Assembly: GCF_024679245.1 (NCBI RefSeq)
Contig: NC_090174.1
Coordinates: 44,126,188 to 44,190,187, forward strand
Source: Pseudorasbora parva
Taxonomy: Eukaryota > Chordata > Actinopteri > Cypriniformes > Gobionidae
Length of the DNA stretch: 64,000 nt
Direction of reading: 5' to 3'
The number at the start of each line of letters is the position of its first letter. Position 1 is the stretch's first letter. The notes beneath the pieces are model-generated. The model saw nothing but the letters and a program-made list of their open reading frames with translations. It was not told where the DNA came from and ran no database searches. The translations under genes were made by a program, and so were the position numbers. Shown here one piece after another: positions 12,300 through 26,980 of this stretch.

Positions 12300-12496
12300 A
12301 CACACACACACCTACCCATAACAGGAAACATTCTGCATTTTTACTTTTTCAAAAAAACATCATTTAGTATGTTTTTAAGGCCATTTGAATTATGAGGACA
12401 TTTGATATGTCCTCATAAACCACATTTATAGTGTAATACCAGTGTAATACCCATGTAGTTAGACAAATTTGTGTCCTCATAAACCACATAAACAGG

Positions 12497-12498
<2 letters not shown>
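12300..12498 (+). repeat. CA-linked dispersed repeat, copy 2 (5'-truncated)
   Basis: It shares CCTACCCATAACAGGAAACATT, the poly-A block and the repeated GTCCTCATAAACCACA block with the repeat at 63560-63875, and like it runs straight into a CA array. It lacks the first part of the unit. Confidence 0.65.

Positions 12499-12561
<63 letters not shown>
12499..12561. repeat. (CA)n microsatellite
   Basis: An uninterrupted CA array of about 62 bp, immediately 3' of dispersed repeat copy 2. Confidence 0.95.
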
Positions 12562-12562
<1 letters not shown>

Positions 12563-15213
12563 AATAGAATAAGATAAAATACAATAAAAAATAATCTACA
12601 AACATGGCAAATCTAAAAGTTTAGTATACAACAATGTCATACTGCTGTTAGTATTACTAAATGCTAGATATAACAATGAAATGTTAATGTAAATGCTAAA
12701 TATAAAAATGAAGAATAATCTGTACCTAATACATACTTCTTATCCTTTTATGTGTATTTCAATCCAATGGGCGGTTGTACATCATAATTGCTGCTAAGAG
12801 ACCTGAAGTAACTCTTTTCTACATCAAGCAGGACGAAATGTACTCCCCATGGCACCATGTACATGTTGCGTAGTGGATACAATGTTTCACACACAATGGC
12901 AGAGAGTCTGGCCAGCATTCTCCTCTCCATCACCTCCTCCAGCAGGTCAAAGGCTGATCCCCAGAACAGAGCTGGCTTTCCATACCTGTTCATTTATGTC
13001 AGTTCCCCAACACACAACAGCGTACAAAAGTGCTGCTGCTACCACATACTCATAGAAGAAATAATGAGTCTCCCGCTCAACTTAAAAAGATCTTAGCAGG
13101 AAATAGAGAGCTTTGGACTATTTTGATATACCATCTTGTGTTTGTAGGCCAACACATATTAATCTTAAATTCTCCTCTGCTTTTATGAATTTCTTTTCTT
13201 TTTGGATAAATTCCCCTGTTATTTCTTTTTGCCATTGCCTCACATTCCCATACCCTTTTCTCAGTCTTCTCTTTGCCTCTCTCTTTTTGCTCTCCGTATG
13301 GTAGTCCCTTACCCTGGCTTCATGTTCTCAGTTCTGACCCACTTACAGCCATTTGCGTCCAGTCTGTCCCCTGCAGGGTGGGTAAAGCTAATTTAAGATC
13401 TCTGCTTTTCCCCCTCCATATCTCCTCCCCCCAACTTACTTACTCCTATCTACTTGGACTCTGGGTTTGAGAATAAAACCTCAGCTCTAGAGGGGTTGTT
13501 TTTTTGTGCTGGAGTGAATATGGAAATTGATGTTTTTTTCCCCTTCTGTGTGCTGAATGTGTATCTCTCCCTCCCCCTAGTGACTCTGTCACCTGAGTTT
13601 GGATTCAGCCAATTACTTGGTTTGCTTGACTGTCAGACCATCAGCCCCCACAAGGCCTGATAAATGTAGCCAGCAGACGTTGGACTCTTTCACCACATCA
13701 CACAGTAGGGAGACCATAGTGCCTAGTATCCCTTTTTCCCAATTTAGGTTTATGCAGGGATTCAAATTTAGTTTTTTATTATACTCTCTTCAAACATTCA
13801 GATTTCTTAGTATTGTCATGAACTGCATAGGCCCATGGACAGCATAGTGTGCATACACTTAGACATGCTGTCGGACTAAATATAAAATATCTTAAACTGT
13901 GTTCTATGTCTGTAATTTGTAAAGTAAAATTTCCCCAAGCAAATTACCTACCATATTTCGCCGAACACCAAGGTCCTGTGATAATAGTAGTCCCTTGCGA
14001 ATCGACATCTCTGTGATTTGGCCAGGATTAGGCGGAGCGTATATAATTTTTGCAAGCTTTTTTTCTTCCTGTGAGCATTTCTATCTTTATGTTTCACGAA
14101 GAATAAAGTCTGCATTCATAATGCGCACCGTTATGAATTCCCGTGCAGCCACGCCCACACGGATTATACTTTCACTTTAGAATGAGTATCAATTTGGGAG
14201 TAATCTGATTGAATGGTGTGTTTAATAATAACATCAATACTGTTCTTAATGAAAAGAACAGCTATATAAAGAAGTCTTGACATCATATCCGGGAGAAGTC
14301 AGTAATTTCGAGTAAAATCACAGGCTTGCTTATCCCGTGCGAATGCGCCACGCAAAACTCAGATGTGGGGGAGTCATTTCTAAATCACAGAGGTCCCTAG
14401 ATAATACGAATAGTGCTTTAGTTTAGTCAGTTTAGTGCCTTTTATGGGTCTGAAAGAGGAAATGAAATTGGTATCAATGAAAGCCTTGCTGAGGCATCGG
14501 ATTTCAACAAAAATATCTTCATTTGTGTTCCGAAGATGAACGGAGGTCTTACGGGTGAGAGACAACAAAGAGACAACAAAGCTTGCAGTTTCGTCTCCAT
14601 GTAATTTACACAATTGTCAAGTCTGGTCTGTTACAGAGCTTCTGAGGGAGACTGCTCCGGTCTGTTAGTGCCATGTTCCGGTATCGTAATGGTCATATGA
14701 CAGGGGCTTGATGAATCAGGGAATGCTACATATGATCCAGAAGACTCAATTAGGAATGTGGGAAGCCACACCTTCATTTTCAAATTCCCAAAATCTCTGA
14801 TACCAAACAAACTTCCCGACCCCTGCTGTAGCAAAAGTTGTGTATTTTAAAACGACAACAGAGCCTCAGACTACATTGTTTGTGCTCTGTTTTCTTTTGC
14901 ATGCAGATTACAAGAACAATTGAAAAGAAAGACTGATTAGCATTTTTAACAATTTTGTTGACATTTTGCTTTCCACCAGTTGAGACCCACTGCTTTAGAA
15001 CACACTCATGCACACATACACTTCTGCTGAAAAATATAAACGTAAAATTACAGACACAATCATTTCCACAAACACAGTGTGTATCTGTGTCAGAAATGTC
15101 TGTCCGGCTCTGAACTGTGGAGCTCTTCTCACAATTTCTCTGAGCGGTCAGAGCTTTGACATTCCATCAGAGATGTGCAACAGATACCGGGCTACCAGAG
15201 CAGTAACACACAC
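12562..15213. other. Intron 1 stretch: nothing firmly recognised
   Basis: There is a pyrimidine-rich tract from about 13140 to 13480. Between about 13985 and 14400, short inverted segments occur (TCTCTGTGATTT near 14008 and AAATCACAGAGGT near 14383), suggesting an old MITE with worn ends. No gene is supported. Confidence 0.35.
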
Positions 15214-15236
15214 AGAGAGAGAGAGAGAGAGAGAGT
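15214..15236. repeat. (GA)n microsatellite
   Basis: A short GA run followed by a G-rich patch, just before a MITE. Confidence 0.85.
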
Positions 15237-15273
15237 AAGAGAGAGGGGGGGGGAGGGTTCTTGCTCTCTGTAT

Positions 15274-15693
15274 AGCCCCTTTCACACTGCGATTCCGGCA
15301 AATACACGGATAATGCGACCCGGCATTTGTTCCCGGGATGCTAGATTTGGTCCATTCACACAGCCAACGAAATACCGTAATATGTGCGCTTTCACACACA
15401 ACCCGTAACGGTCCCGTAACGAGTTGACACGTGACATCCTGATGTGACGTATAACGGCGAGTGATCTCAGCTTCAGCTCTAGGAGTCGCACGATAACTAC
15501 GTACACGTTGCGGCATTAGTTTTGGCTTTTGTTCACACAGCGCTCGTCCCAGATCGAACCCCGCAATGTTCCTAGGTCCCCGACCCGGGTTCAATTCGGT
15601 AATCAATTCCGGGACGTGGTTGCTTTCACACAGAAGGCGACCCGGCAATGTTCCGGAAATATTGCGGGTCCGACGTGCAGTGTGAAAGGGGCT
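15274..15693. mobile_element. 420-bp MITE with AGCCCCTTTCACACTGC termini
   Basis: Perfect terminal inverted repeats AGCCCCTTTCACACTGC / GCAGTGTGAAAGGGGCT flank a GC-rich interior with many CCGG and CCCGG motifs. TAT is duplicated at 15271-15273 and 15694-15696, a 3-bp duplication of the size made by PIF/Harbinger elements. Overlapping ORFs on both strands are by-products of the high GC content. Confidence 0.75.
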
Positions 15694-15696
15694 TAT

Positions 15697-16069
15697 GTCT
15701 CACCACCTTTCTGCTTCTCCTCTTTGTCATTTCATACCTTTTACTGTCCGATTCTTTTTGAGAGTCAGCAAAGCATCGGTGGAGTTTGAATCAGTGTTTC
15801 ATAAGCAGCTAAGTGAGGAATCTCTGTCTTTCTCTGGCTGTTTTGTGAGGCTATATATGCTTTTGTTAGGCCTCTACTCAAGGCTTGGTTAAATTAGAGC
15901 TCCTCAGAAAGGCCTGACAGACTCACAAGAGAATCTGGGATCCTTTCAGGTCTGCGATATTACATGCTTTAAAAGACCAGCCACCCTCAACCAGACACAT
16001 TTACCACCTGTCTGTCTATCTGTTTTTCTACCTATCGTTCTCTCTATCTTTCTCTATATAGCCTGTCTA
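15697..16069. other. Intron 1 stretch: nothing recognised
   Basis: Apparently unique sequence between the MITE and the Tc1-like element, with a CTAT-rich patch near 16012-16070. Confidence 0.4.
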
Positions 16070-16071
16070 TA

Positions 16072-17244
16072 CACTCACCTAAAGGATTATTAGGAACACC
16101 ATACTAATACTGTGTTTGACCCTCTATTGCCTTCAGAACTGCCTTAATTGTAAGTGGCATTGATTCAGCAAGGTGCTGAAAGCATTCTTTAGAAATGTTG
16201 GCCCATATTGATAGGATAGCATCTTTCAGTTGATGGAGATTTGTGAGATGCACATCCAGGGCACGAAGCTCCGGTTCCACCAAATCCCAAAGATGCTCTA
16301 TTGGGTGGAGATCTGGTGACTATGTGGGCCATTTTAATACAGTGAACTTATTGCCATGTTTAAGAAACCAATTTGAAAGGATTCGAGCTTTGTGACATGG
16401 TGCATTATCCTGCTGGAAGTAGCTATCAGAGGATGGGTACATGGTGTTCATAAAAGGATGGACATGGTCAGAAACAATGCTCAGGTAGGCCTTGACATTT
16501 AAAAGATGCCCTTTTGGCACTAAGTGTGTCAAGAAAACATCCCCCACACCATTACACCACCACCTGCACAGTGGTAACAAGACATGATTGATCCATGTTC
16601 TCATTCTGTTTACGCCAAATTCTGACTCTACCAAATTCTGAATGTCTCAACAGAAATCGAGACTCAACAGACCAGGCAACATTTTTCCAGTCTTCAAATG
16701 TCCAATATTTGGAGCTAGTGCAAATTGTATTCTCTTTTTCCTATTTGTAGTGGAGATGAGTGGTACCCGGTGGGGTCTTCTGCTGTTGTAGCCCATCCGC
16801 CTCAAGGTTGTGTGTGTTGTGGCTTCACAAATGCTTTGCTGCATATCTCGGCTGTAATGAGTGGTTATTTCAGTCAAAGTTGCTCTTCTATCAGCTTGAA
16901 TCAGTTGGCTCATTCTCCTCTGACCTCTAGCATCAACAAGACTTTTTTGCCGCAGGACTGCCGCATACTGGATGATTTTCCCTTTTCACACCATTCTTTG
17001 TAAACCCTAGAAAAGGTTGTGCGTGAAGATCCCAGTAACTGGGCAGATTGTGAAATACTCAGACAGGGCCGTCTGCCACCAACAACTATGCCACGTTCTG
17101 AGATTCAGTTTTGAGTTTAGGAGATTGTCCAGACCAGGACCACACCCCTAAATGCATTGAAGCAACTGCCATGTGGTTGGTTGATTAGATAATTGCATTA
17201 ATGAGAAATTGAACAGGTATTACTAATAATCCTTTAGGTGAGTG
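16072..17244 (-). mobile_element. Tc1/mariner-like transposon, decayed, 1173 bp
   Basis: The terminal inverted repeats begin CACTCACCTAAAGGATTATT at both ends. The flanking dinucleotide TA at 16070-16071 and 17245-17246 is the normal Tc1/mariner target. Transposase remnants lie on the - strand between about 16320 and 17100. The family moves by cut-and-paste with a DDE transposase. Confidence 0.85.
16320..16913 (-). pseudogene. Tc1-like transposase remnant
   Basis: Two - strand reading frames hold transposase pieces. The segment 16913-16647 has the helix-turn-helix to catalytic-core linker (ATLTEITTHYS..., RRMGYNSRRPHR), and 16634-16320 has the core with QQDNAPCHKA, the second catalytic Asp. 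Stops and frame changes separate them. The C-terminal region with the third catalytic residue is not open: the frame stops just after LKWPT. DNA upstream to about 17100 still reads as the N-terminal part. This copy cannot make a working enzyme. Confidence 0.8.
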
Positions 17245-17246
17245 TA

Positions 17247-18086
17247 CTTCCACAATGTTAAGGTTGTTGATATGATGTCTAACATGTTTTTGTTATATTC
17301 CATTTTTAAGAGCTCATATTTATTAAGAGTACTTTACTTTTAAAAATGTATGTCACTTTCAATAAATTGAATCTTGAACTACTCATTTTACTCAAGTTTA
17401 TTAATAAAATTAAAACAAGGATACAATTAATGATGTAATCAAAATGCTTGCAAATAGCAATAATCTTCAAATGCAACGTTGTTAAGCAATTGATCTTCTT
17501 GAGTGATGCATCAGTCTGAGTCTCTCACTAATGGAGATCCTTATGCAGCATTGAGGTCAGGGGTGTTGCAGAGAACAGAGTACACAAAGCTTGTTCTGCA
17601 TTTATCATGCTGTGCTTTTCTCTTTTGCTTGTTTGAGGAATGTTGTTTCCATAAGGATATGCCTCAGTAGTTTCTTTGCTGTTTGATAATGGGACTGTAG
17701 GTTCTCTTCCTGATCTCTCTATCAGGGGTTACATCACGCTCTGTTCCTTTCTCTCTGTGACACTGGCTGGTTTGTTTGAGTGTTGTTGTTTGGCCAGCTG
17801 ACACACAATAGCCATTAACCTCCGTTCTCTACAGCTGTGTATAGTAATGTAACGCTCATGGCTGCTCAGTGTTTTTCTCTACACACGACTTATCTATGTT
17901 GATTTACATTACGTCATTCACTGTACAGCTATCCTACACACTTATATGCTTAGAAAGTCATTTATTTAGCCAAACTGGAAATTTGTATATACGATTTAAC
18001 ACTATTATGTATTATTATTACCCATCATGTGCTAACACTTCCCTCTCTTCCTGCCTCCCCTCCACTGTTTTGGTCACTCATGGTAG
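17247..18086. other. Intron 1, distal part: nothing recognised
   Basis: AT-rich sequence leading to the exon 2 acceptor. A pyrimidine-rich tract lies at about 18040-18075, as expected before an acceptor. Confidence 0.4.
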
Positions 18087-18295
18087 GACGCAGGCGGAGA
18101 TGGCCCATACGTGTCGTGGCACCATCAACCTGGCCACAGCACACATTGACACCGAGGACGCCTGCAATATTGTTCTGAGCAGCGGGGGGCGCACTTATCA
18201 TCTGAAAGCCAGCACTGAGGTGGAGAGGCAGCGATGGGTCACAGCGCTGGAGCTGGCTAAGGCCAAAGCCATCCGAATGATGAACGATCAGTCCG
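18087..18295 (+). CDS. osbp2: osbp2 (ORP4) coding exon 2: rest of PH domain
   Basis: This 209-bp exon starts after GGTAG| at 18086 and ends at G|GTAAG at 18296. It completes the split Arg codon, then reads TQAEMAHTCRGTINLATAHI, followed by the final PH strands and the C-terminal PH helix (RQRWVTALELAKAKA). The AEMAHTCRGTINL.TAHIDTED wording fits ORP4 better than OSBP1, which I remember with AEMRHTCRGTINLATANI. The PH domain of this pair binds PI4P and directs the protein to membranes. The exon leaves one base (G) for the next codon; exons 1 and 2 together give 517 coding bases. I find no continuation (the expected acidic DSGD/E region and ORD) elsewhere in the window. Confidence 0.9.
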
Positions 18296-18797
18296 GTAAG
18301 AAGACTCTTATGGAGATGTTGTTTTTTGGAGTTCATATTTTTCAGCTGAAATGGATAGTTGCAACACAAATTACCCAAAATAGTGTTGGGCTTTTAAATG
18401 ATTATTGTCCCGTTACACAACGATTGAACATGGCATCTTGTCATGTGGTTCAAAGTGTGTTATTATGTAATTGAAACAGTACAGAAATGTTTCTTTATGT
18501 TCCATGTTTTTAGGTAGTAAGCTTCTCTCTGCTCTGAACTGACCGCTAAATTGTGTTAAATGAGTTACTACATAAAGGGTTTGAATGAAAAATGTTTGTG
18601 CTTTTAGACAATGGCCACACAACCCCTCTAACACACTGTTATCAGTCTGGTAAGGTGAATGGGCTTCTTACAGAGGCTTTGCATCATGTTTACAGGGTTG
18701 ACGCAGTTCAGAGTTAAAAAAAAAAAAAAAAAAAAAATGGGTGTTGCTTGCAGGAAAATATAGGGCTCAACAACAAGGATTTTATTTAAAATTTAAA
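18296..18797. other. Intron 2 start: nothing recognised apart from poly-A
   Basis: Contains an A-run of about 22 bp at 18716-18737. There is no gene or defined element. Confidence 0.45.
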
Positions 18798-22096
<3,299 letters not shown>

Positions 22097-22103
22097 GAGT
22101 TTG

Positions 22104-22208
<105 letters not shown>

Positions 22209-22216
22209 TAAATAAA

Positions 22217-23830
22217 TCAATGAGGAGGTATCAATTCAATACAGTCCTCCTTACAAAACAATAATAACATTGGGAAAAATAAAATAAAATAAATAAAAAT
22301 TATACAAAAATGCCAAAAAAGTGAGCATAGATTCAAAGTTTTAGTAGCCTTTTTGTTACAGGAGCTAGATAAGGATTTAATATATATCTTAACATCTTCT
22401 TGAAAGTGAGAAAAATTGGGGGTAACTTTCATAGTTTTACATTTGTGGATAAAATATTTTGCAAGCAAAATAATTAAGTTGCAGAGAAAAAAAATATTTT
22501 CATATTGCCTCTCAAAAATGAAATACCCAAACAAAACAAGCTTGACATAAAGCTCAAAGTCATTATATATATTGTTTACAATGATTTGGCAAATGTCTTG
22601 CCAAAGTTTTCTTGTATGATTACAATGCCAAAATAGATGTAAAATAGTCTCTGGTTGTGAATCACAAAAAGTAAAATTTGCATCTATACTTAATTTAAAC
22701 TTTGATACCATGAACGTTTTGACAGGGTAATATCGATGAATAAGCTTAAAAGAAATCTCTTTGACCTTATTTACTAATACATACTTGTTAGGGAGAGTCC
22801 AAACCTTCTTCCATGAAATATTTTCCACTAATGTGTTCCATTTCGTAACATGAGGATTAGAAACACAGTCATTGAGAAAAAGAGAACGAATATCTCTATT
22901 GTTTTTTAATGTAGATTTAAAACATATCTTGTCTGCATACGTCTCAATCGGGTCTGGGAGAGGCAATTCGGAACTTGTCAAAAAACTATTATGGTCTTTA
23001 AATAGCATCAGGGATAGCACCAAATACAGTGGAAAACTGTTTTGGAGTAACAGGAATATTGTAGTGAGAAAGAAATTCTTGATAAGTGACCATCCTGATT
23101 AAATAATTGGCTAACTCGATTTCAAGAAATAAGGACTTATGTTTATAACAAATATTCTTATTATTCCAAATTAAGTAATTGTTTGGAGAAAAATTATGTT
23201 TGAAAATCATAGACCACGCTAATAGTGCTTGTTTGTGGAAATTAGACAGAGCAACAGGGATCTTCTCAATGCTGAAGTTACACATCAACAGAAAATTCAA
23301 ACCTCCCAACTGAGAAAATACATACTCGGGTATAATATTCCAAATACTGAATGGATTTTTCAAGTAATTCCTCATCCAGTTAATTTTAAAAGTATTATTT
23401 AACGTTGCAAAATCAATTAAATTAAGACCACCATTACTGAAGCTGTTGGATAAAATTGATTGTTTTATATAATGTGTCTTGTTTTTCCATACAAAATTAC
23501 ATAGTTGATCGATCTTTTTACGCATTACTCTATCAAGGTTTAATGAGATGGCTGCATATGTTAGACGTGAGATGCCTTCTGCCTTGGAGAGAAGAATCCT
23601 TCCTTTTAAAGATAAATCTCTCTGAAGCCAATGATTCAATATTTTTTTTAGCTTTCTCTATGATGGACCAAAAAGTTAAACTCACTTCTAAGTTTTGAGT
23701 TTTTGGAAATTACTATTCCAAGGTAGGTGATTGTTTCTTTGACTTGGATATTACATATAATAGAAACAGATAATTGTTTGATTGGCATTAATTCACATTT
23801 AAGCACATTTGAGATGAAGCCCAGATGCAT
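22217..23830 (-). pseudogene. LINE ORF2 C-terminal region in three frames
   Basis: Three - strand open segments, 23830-23648, 23639-22998 and 23023-22217, are consecutive parts of one LINE polyprotein. The first has a post-RT strand-like segment (TITYLGIVISK). The second starts MNHWLQRDLSLKGRILLSKAEG, typical of the RT thumb region of L1-like elements. The third contains a Cys/His cluster (FCDSQPETILHLFWHC), the C-terminal zinc-knuckle-like motif of L1 ORF2. Frame changes between segments inactivate the copy. Confidence 0.75.
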
Positions 23831-24073
23831 TGGGGAACGTTTTAATTATATTAAGAGCCAAGGGAATCTGGTCTGAATTTTTTAGGAAAAGAGTAGTATC
23901 ATCAGCCAGTTGACTGATGATGATCTCCTTTCTCATGATACCAACTCCTTCAAGGCACTATTCTTAATAAAATTGGCTAATAATTGAGTAGTCAATATAA
24001 ATAAGTATGGCGAAATGGGGCAACCCTGACGTATTCTGCTGCAGTTCGAATTTTGGAGAGGTGCCATGCTTAA

Positions 24074-24864
24074 AGGAGTACTTCAGCACTGGGAAGATGA
24101 ATCTGTATTTAAACTGGTTCATTATTGTAGTAGAAATGTGAAATTATTTTTGAATTTGGTGCCTTCTAGACTGAGAAAAGACAGAAAATGTATTTTTGTC
24201 TCATGGGGATGAAAGACTACAACTCCCAGAATGCTTCGCTGCCCTGTGAGGCCATTCCCAAAGCCACCACTACTGGATTACTGTGACTGAGAGAACAGAC
24301 ACTACAATTAAATACTGAACGTGTCTGTTCAATATAACGAACGAGTTGCCATCTGAGTCTCACAGGACTAACGCTGCAGAAGTCAGATTACATTTAATGT
24401 CATAAATGAGCTAATGAGCTCTCGTGATGAGAGCGAGGTAATCGCGACCACATTCGCGGCATACATTCACAACGCGTGTTTAGTCTGGCGCGTTTTCAGT
24501 TCATGCCTCTGAAGCTTAACTTTCATAGAAATGAATGTAAGAAGTTAAACACTTACATTGCTTAGCATCCGTTTAAATTAAGGCCGGCAGCTGTGACCTG
24601 CGATGTGAGTGAGATCTCCATCCATCCCCCATGTGCGGGTTGAAAACATGAGGAAATAGCTCCCTCTGCTGGCTGTAGTCTTTAGCCTTTGGCCAAACAT
24701 TCTAAAGAGGACGCAAATTGACGATATCACGGGAGGATTTTTTCCAAAAATAAAATGTACAATCTCTCGTATCAGGGGAATAGAGGGGGGCAAGCACAAT
24801 CATTTGATTATGCTCCAGGGTTTCTACTGATACAAAGCCATATGCTAATCGCTGAAGTAACCCT
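24074..24864 (-). mobile_element. 791-bp TTAA-flanked element inserted in the LINE RT
   Basis: The termini AGGAGTACTTCAGC and AGGGTTACTTCAGC (reverse complement of the right end) are inverted repeats. TTAA lies at 24070-24073 and 24865-24868. LINE sequence is continuous across the insertion when one TTAA is counted. A close relative lies in opposite orientation at 32640-33385. It is non-coding. Confidence 0.8.
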
Positions 24865-24868
24865 TTAA

Positions 24869-25028
24869 GATTAATGGAAGAATTCCCATTGACGTATAAA
24901 GTTTTAACTGCTTTAATGAACAAGTTCCCAAAACCAAATTTCTCTAGAGTTTTGAATATAAAACCATGTTCAATAGAGTCGAAGGCTTTGAAAAAGTCCA
25001 GAAAAAGCATATAACTATCATCCCTCAC
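24869..25028 (-). pseudogene. LINE reverse transcriptase N-terminal fragment
   Basis: The - strand frame starting at 25028 contains LFLDFFKAFDSIEHGFIF, the first catalytic-Asp motif of LINE reverse transcriptases, then TLYVNGNSSINL. It is cut at the TTAA element; everything after INLK in this frame is inserted DNA. Confidence 0.8.
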
Positions 25029-25450
25029 TAACTCTGAGTAGTCTAAAAGATCAAGAACCAGCCAAATATTGTTTGAAATGTGTCTGTTAGTTAGAAAGCC
25101 TGATTGTGTTCCATCTATTATCCTATAAAGTAATTTTTAAACGTTTGATTTATGATTTTTTTTTGTGATTTTATGATTTTATAATCACAATTTAAAAGAC
25201 TAATCGGAAACCAATTATCAATTAATTATACGTCTTTTTTAGGTTTGGGGATAAGCGTTATTAAACTTTGTGTTAAGGTAGAGTGAAGAGATCCCAAACT
25301 TATGCAAACTTATGCTAAATTACTTCTAATAAAAAAGGGGCTAAATAGGCCTATTTTGCAAATCTTTGATAAAACTCTGAAGTGAGGCCATCAACATTTT
25401 TTGCATCAACATCTTTACATTTTTGATAAATTCGAGAACCTCAACTAATG

Positions 25451-26424
25451 TGATGGTCTGGAAACCTGAATATTCTATTGGTGGGTTTAACACGATGACG
25501 GATAGAGACGCGATGGGTCGGTGTCTGTTGTTGATCCCACCTCTTGTAGTCTGATTGGTTGAAGGACTATCCTTGCGTACAGAATAATTTGAATTATGCT
25601 CGTTTATCACGCCTCGTGTGAAAGTTGAAAATATAGAGCAGACTCCCCAGACCAATGTTCAATCTTAAATTGAGCTTGGTCTGGAGATAGCCAGACATGT
25701 TTTAACAGCTAATAGTGTCACTCATTCAGCTCAAGTCAGTTCAATATTGATTCAGTTAAATCATTTTAAAGTTCGTCAATTGTGTATACATATAGTACGT
25801 GTTTGTGTTATGTGTACATACATGCACGTGTGAGTACTTTGACAAACTTATGCAAACTGAAGCAGACATAAGATAGTAGTGTAAGATAGTCACATTTGTC
25901 ATATCTGTATGTAGTTTGGTGTATATATGGCTAATCATTTGATGGTTTGTGTGTAGTTACAATGCAAAAACACCTTTTTTAGCAAAGGTAATATAGTTCT
26001 AAATGAAGTGTTTGCTTCTGCAAGGATGTGTAAGAAAAGGAGCCATGGTTTCAGAAATTGTGGTTAAGCAATTTTAAATAATTGTAATAGGAAGTTCAAA
26101 AGAACCATGTTTATTAGAAGTTGAAATTACAGTAACATTATTAATATCTCTTACTATCACTTTTGAACAATGCAAAGCATCCCTGCTAAATAAAAGTATT
26201 AATACAGACCTCAAAAACGAATTGCGTTATCACAAATAAAACAATTGACTCCAAGCACAACTACGTAGTATTATTACAAAATCAACAACAAATAACGCAT
26301 TTTTAATGACATTTAAATGAAGGGTGAAAATGTAAAGTTTCACAGGCGGGACATGGAGAAATGGAGAAGGGGTGTGTGATTTTAAGTACACTCTTACTGC
26401 TCCCTTAGGAATTATAAGAGGGTT
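25451..26424. other. Intron 2 stretch: one possible repeat, otherwise nothing
   Basis: About 25445-25700 is bounded by two GGTCTGGA motifs and resembles a short dispersed element next to the LINE; its class is unknown. From 25700 to 26424 I see nothing. Confidence 0.35.
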
Positions 26425-26640
26425 AGTAATAGGCAGGCACTCAGCAATGATCTTAGTGAAGCAATTGTTGCTGCCCATTAATCTTAAAATGGTTACAAGG
26501 CAATTTCCAAACAATATGAAGTCCATCATTCTACATTAAGGAAGATTATTCACAAGTGGAAAACATTGAAGACAGTTGCCAATCTCCCCAGGAGTGGAAG
26601 TCACAGCAAATTCCCCCCAAGGTCAGACCTGACAATCCTC
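26425..26640 (+). pseudogene. Tc1-like transposase N-terminal fragment
   Basis: In shifting + strand frames the DNA reads SNDLSEAIVAAH, ISKQYEVHHSTLRKIIHKWK and TVANLPRSG, the DNA-binding helix-turn-helix part of Tc1-like transposases. Nothing of the catalytic core follows; a different MITE begins at about 26643. This family is distinct from the Tc1 copies at 16 kb and 34-37 kb. Confidence 0.7.
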
Positions 26641-26642
26641 AC

Positions 26643-26980
26643 ACTGTAAAATTTTTTGTTGGTTTTTATTGATTTAACTTAAAAAAGTAAGTAACCTGGT
26701 TGCCTTAAAATTTTGAGTTTATTGAAATTAAAAATTTGAGTTGATACAATGAAGGATATTTGTATAACAAATAGAAACTCAAAATAGTATTGTATCTGAA
26801 CCACATAAAAGATATGATAAATCATTTGGCATGTTTCACTGCGTCATCAGAAATAAAACACACACAATTACCCAATATGCATACAAAATCGCTAAATAAT
26901 ATTTTAATAAAGGTTGTCGAATCTCAAACAAAATTGCATTGTATTAACTCAAACTTTTAATTTCAATGAACTCTTGAAGT
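26643..26980. mobile_element. CACTGTAAAA-type MITE, right end missing
   Basis: It begins CACTGTAAAATTTTTTG and has interior blocks AACTTAAAAAAGTAAGT and AACTCAAACTTTTAATTTC typical of a family also seen at 62904-63144. No matching right terminus is visible. Confidence 0.5.

Larger units (their letters stand above)
1370..18086 (+). other. osbp2: osbp2 intron 1
   Basis: This is the interval between the donor GTAATG at 1370 and the acceptor ending TAG at 18086. Splicing across it joins AG to G to give Arg, then Thr-Gln-Ala-Glu-Met, continuing the PH domain exactly where known OSBP family proteins continue. It is about 16.7 kb long and consists largely of transposable elements and microsatellites, listed separately. 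Confidence 0.8.
22209..25450 (-). mobile_element. L1-like non-LTR retrotransposon (LINE), 5'-truncated and broken
   Basis: Read on the - strand there is an RT fragment near 25028-24880 with the LDFFKAFDSIEH motif, then (after an inserted DNA element) RQGCPISP near 24040-24010, and LADD near 23905-23890, the RT active-site box. A long C-terminal region follows, rich in WK, LLAW and Cys/His-type motifs, ending at 22217. There is no endonuclease domain, so the copy is truncated at its 5' end. The RT layout and long C-terminus fit the L1/Tx1 group of fish LINEs. Confidence 0.75.
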
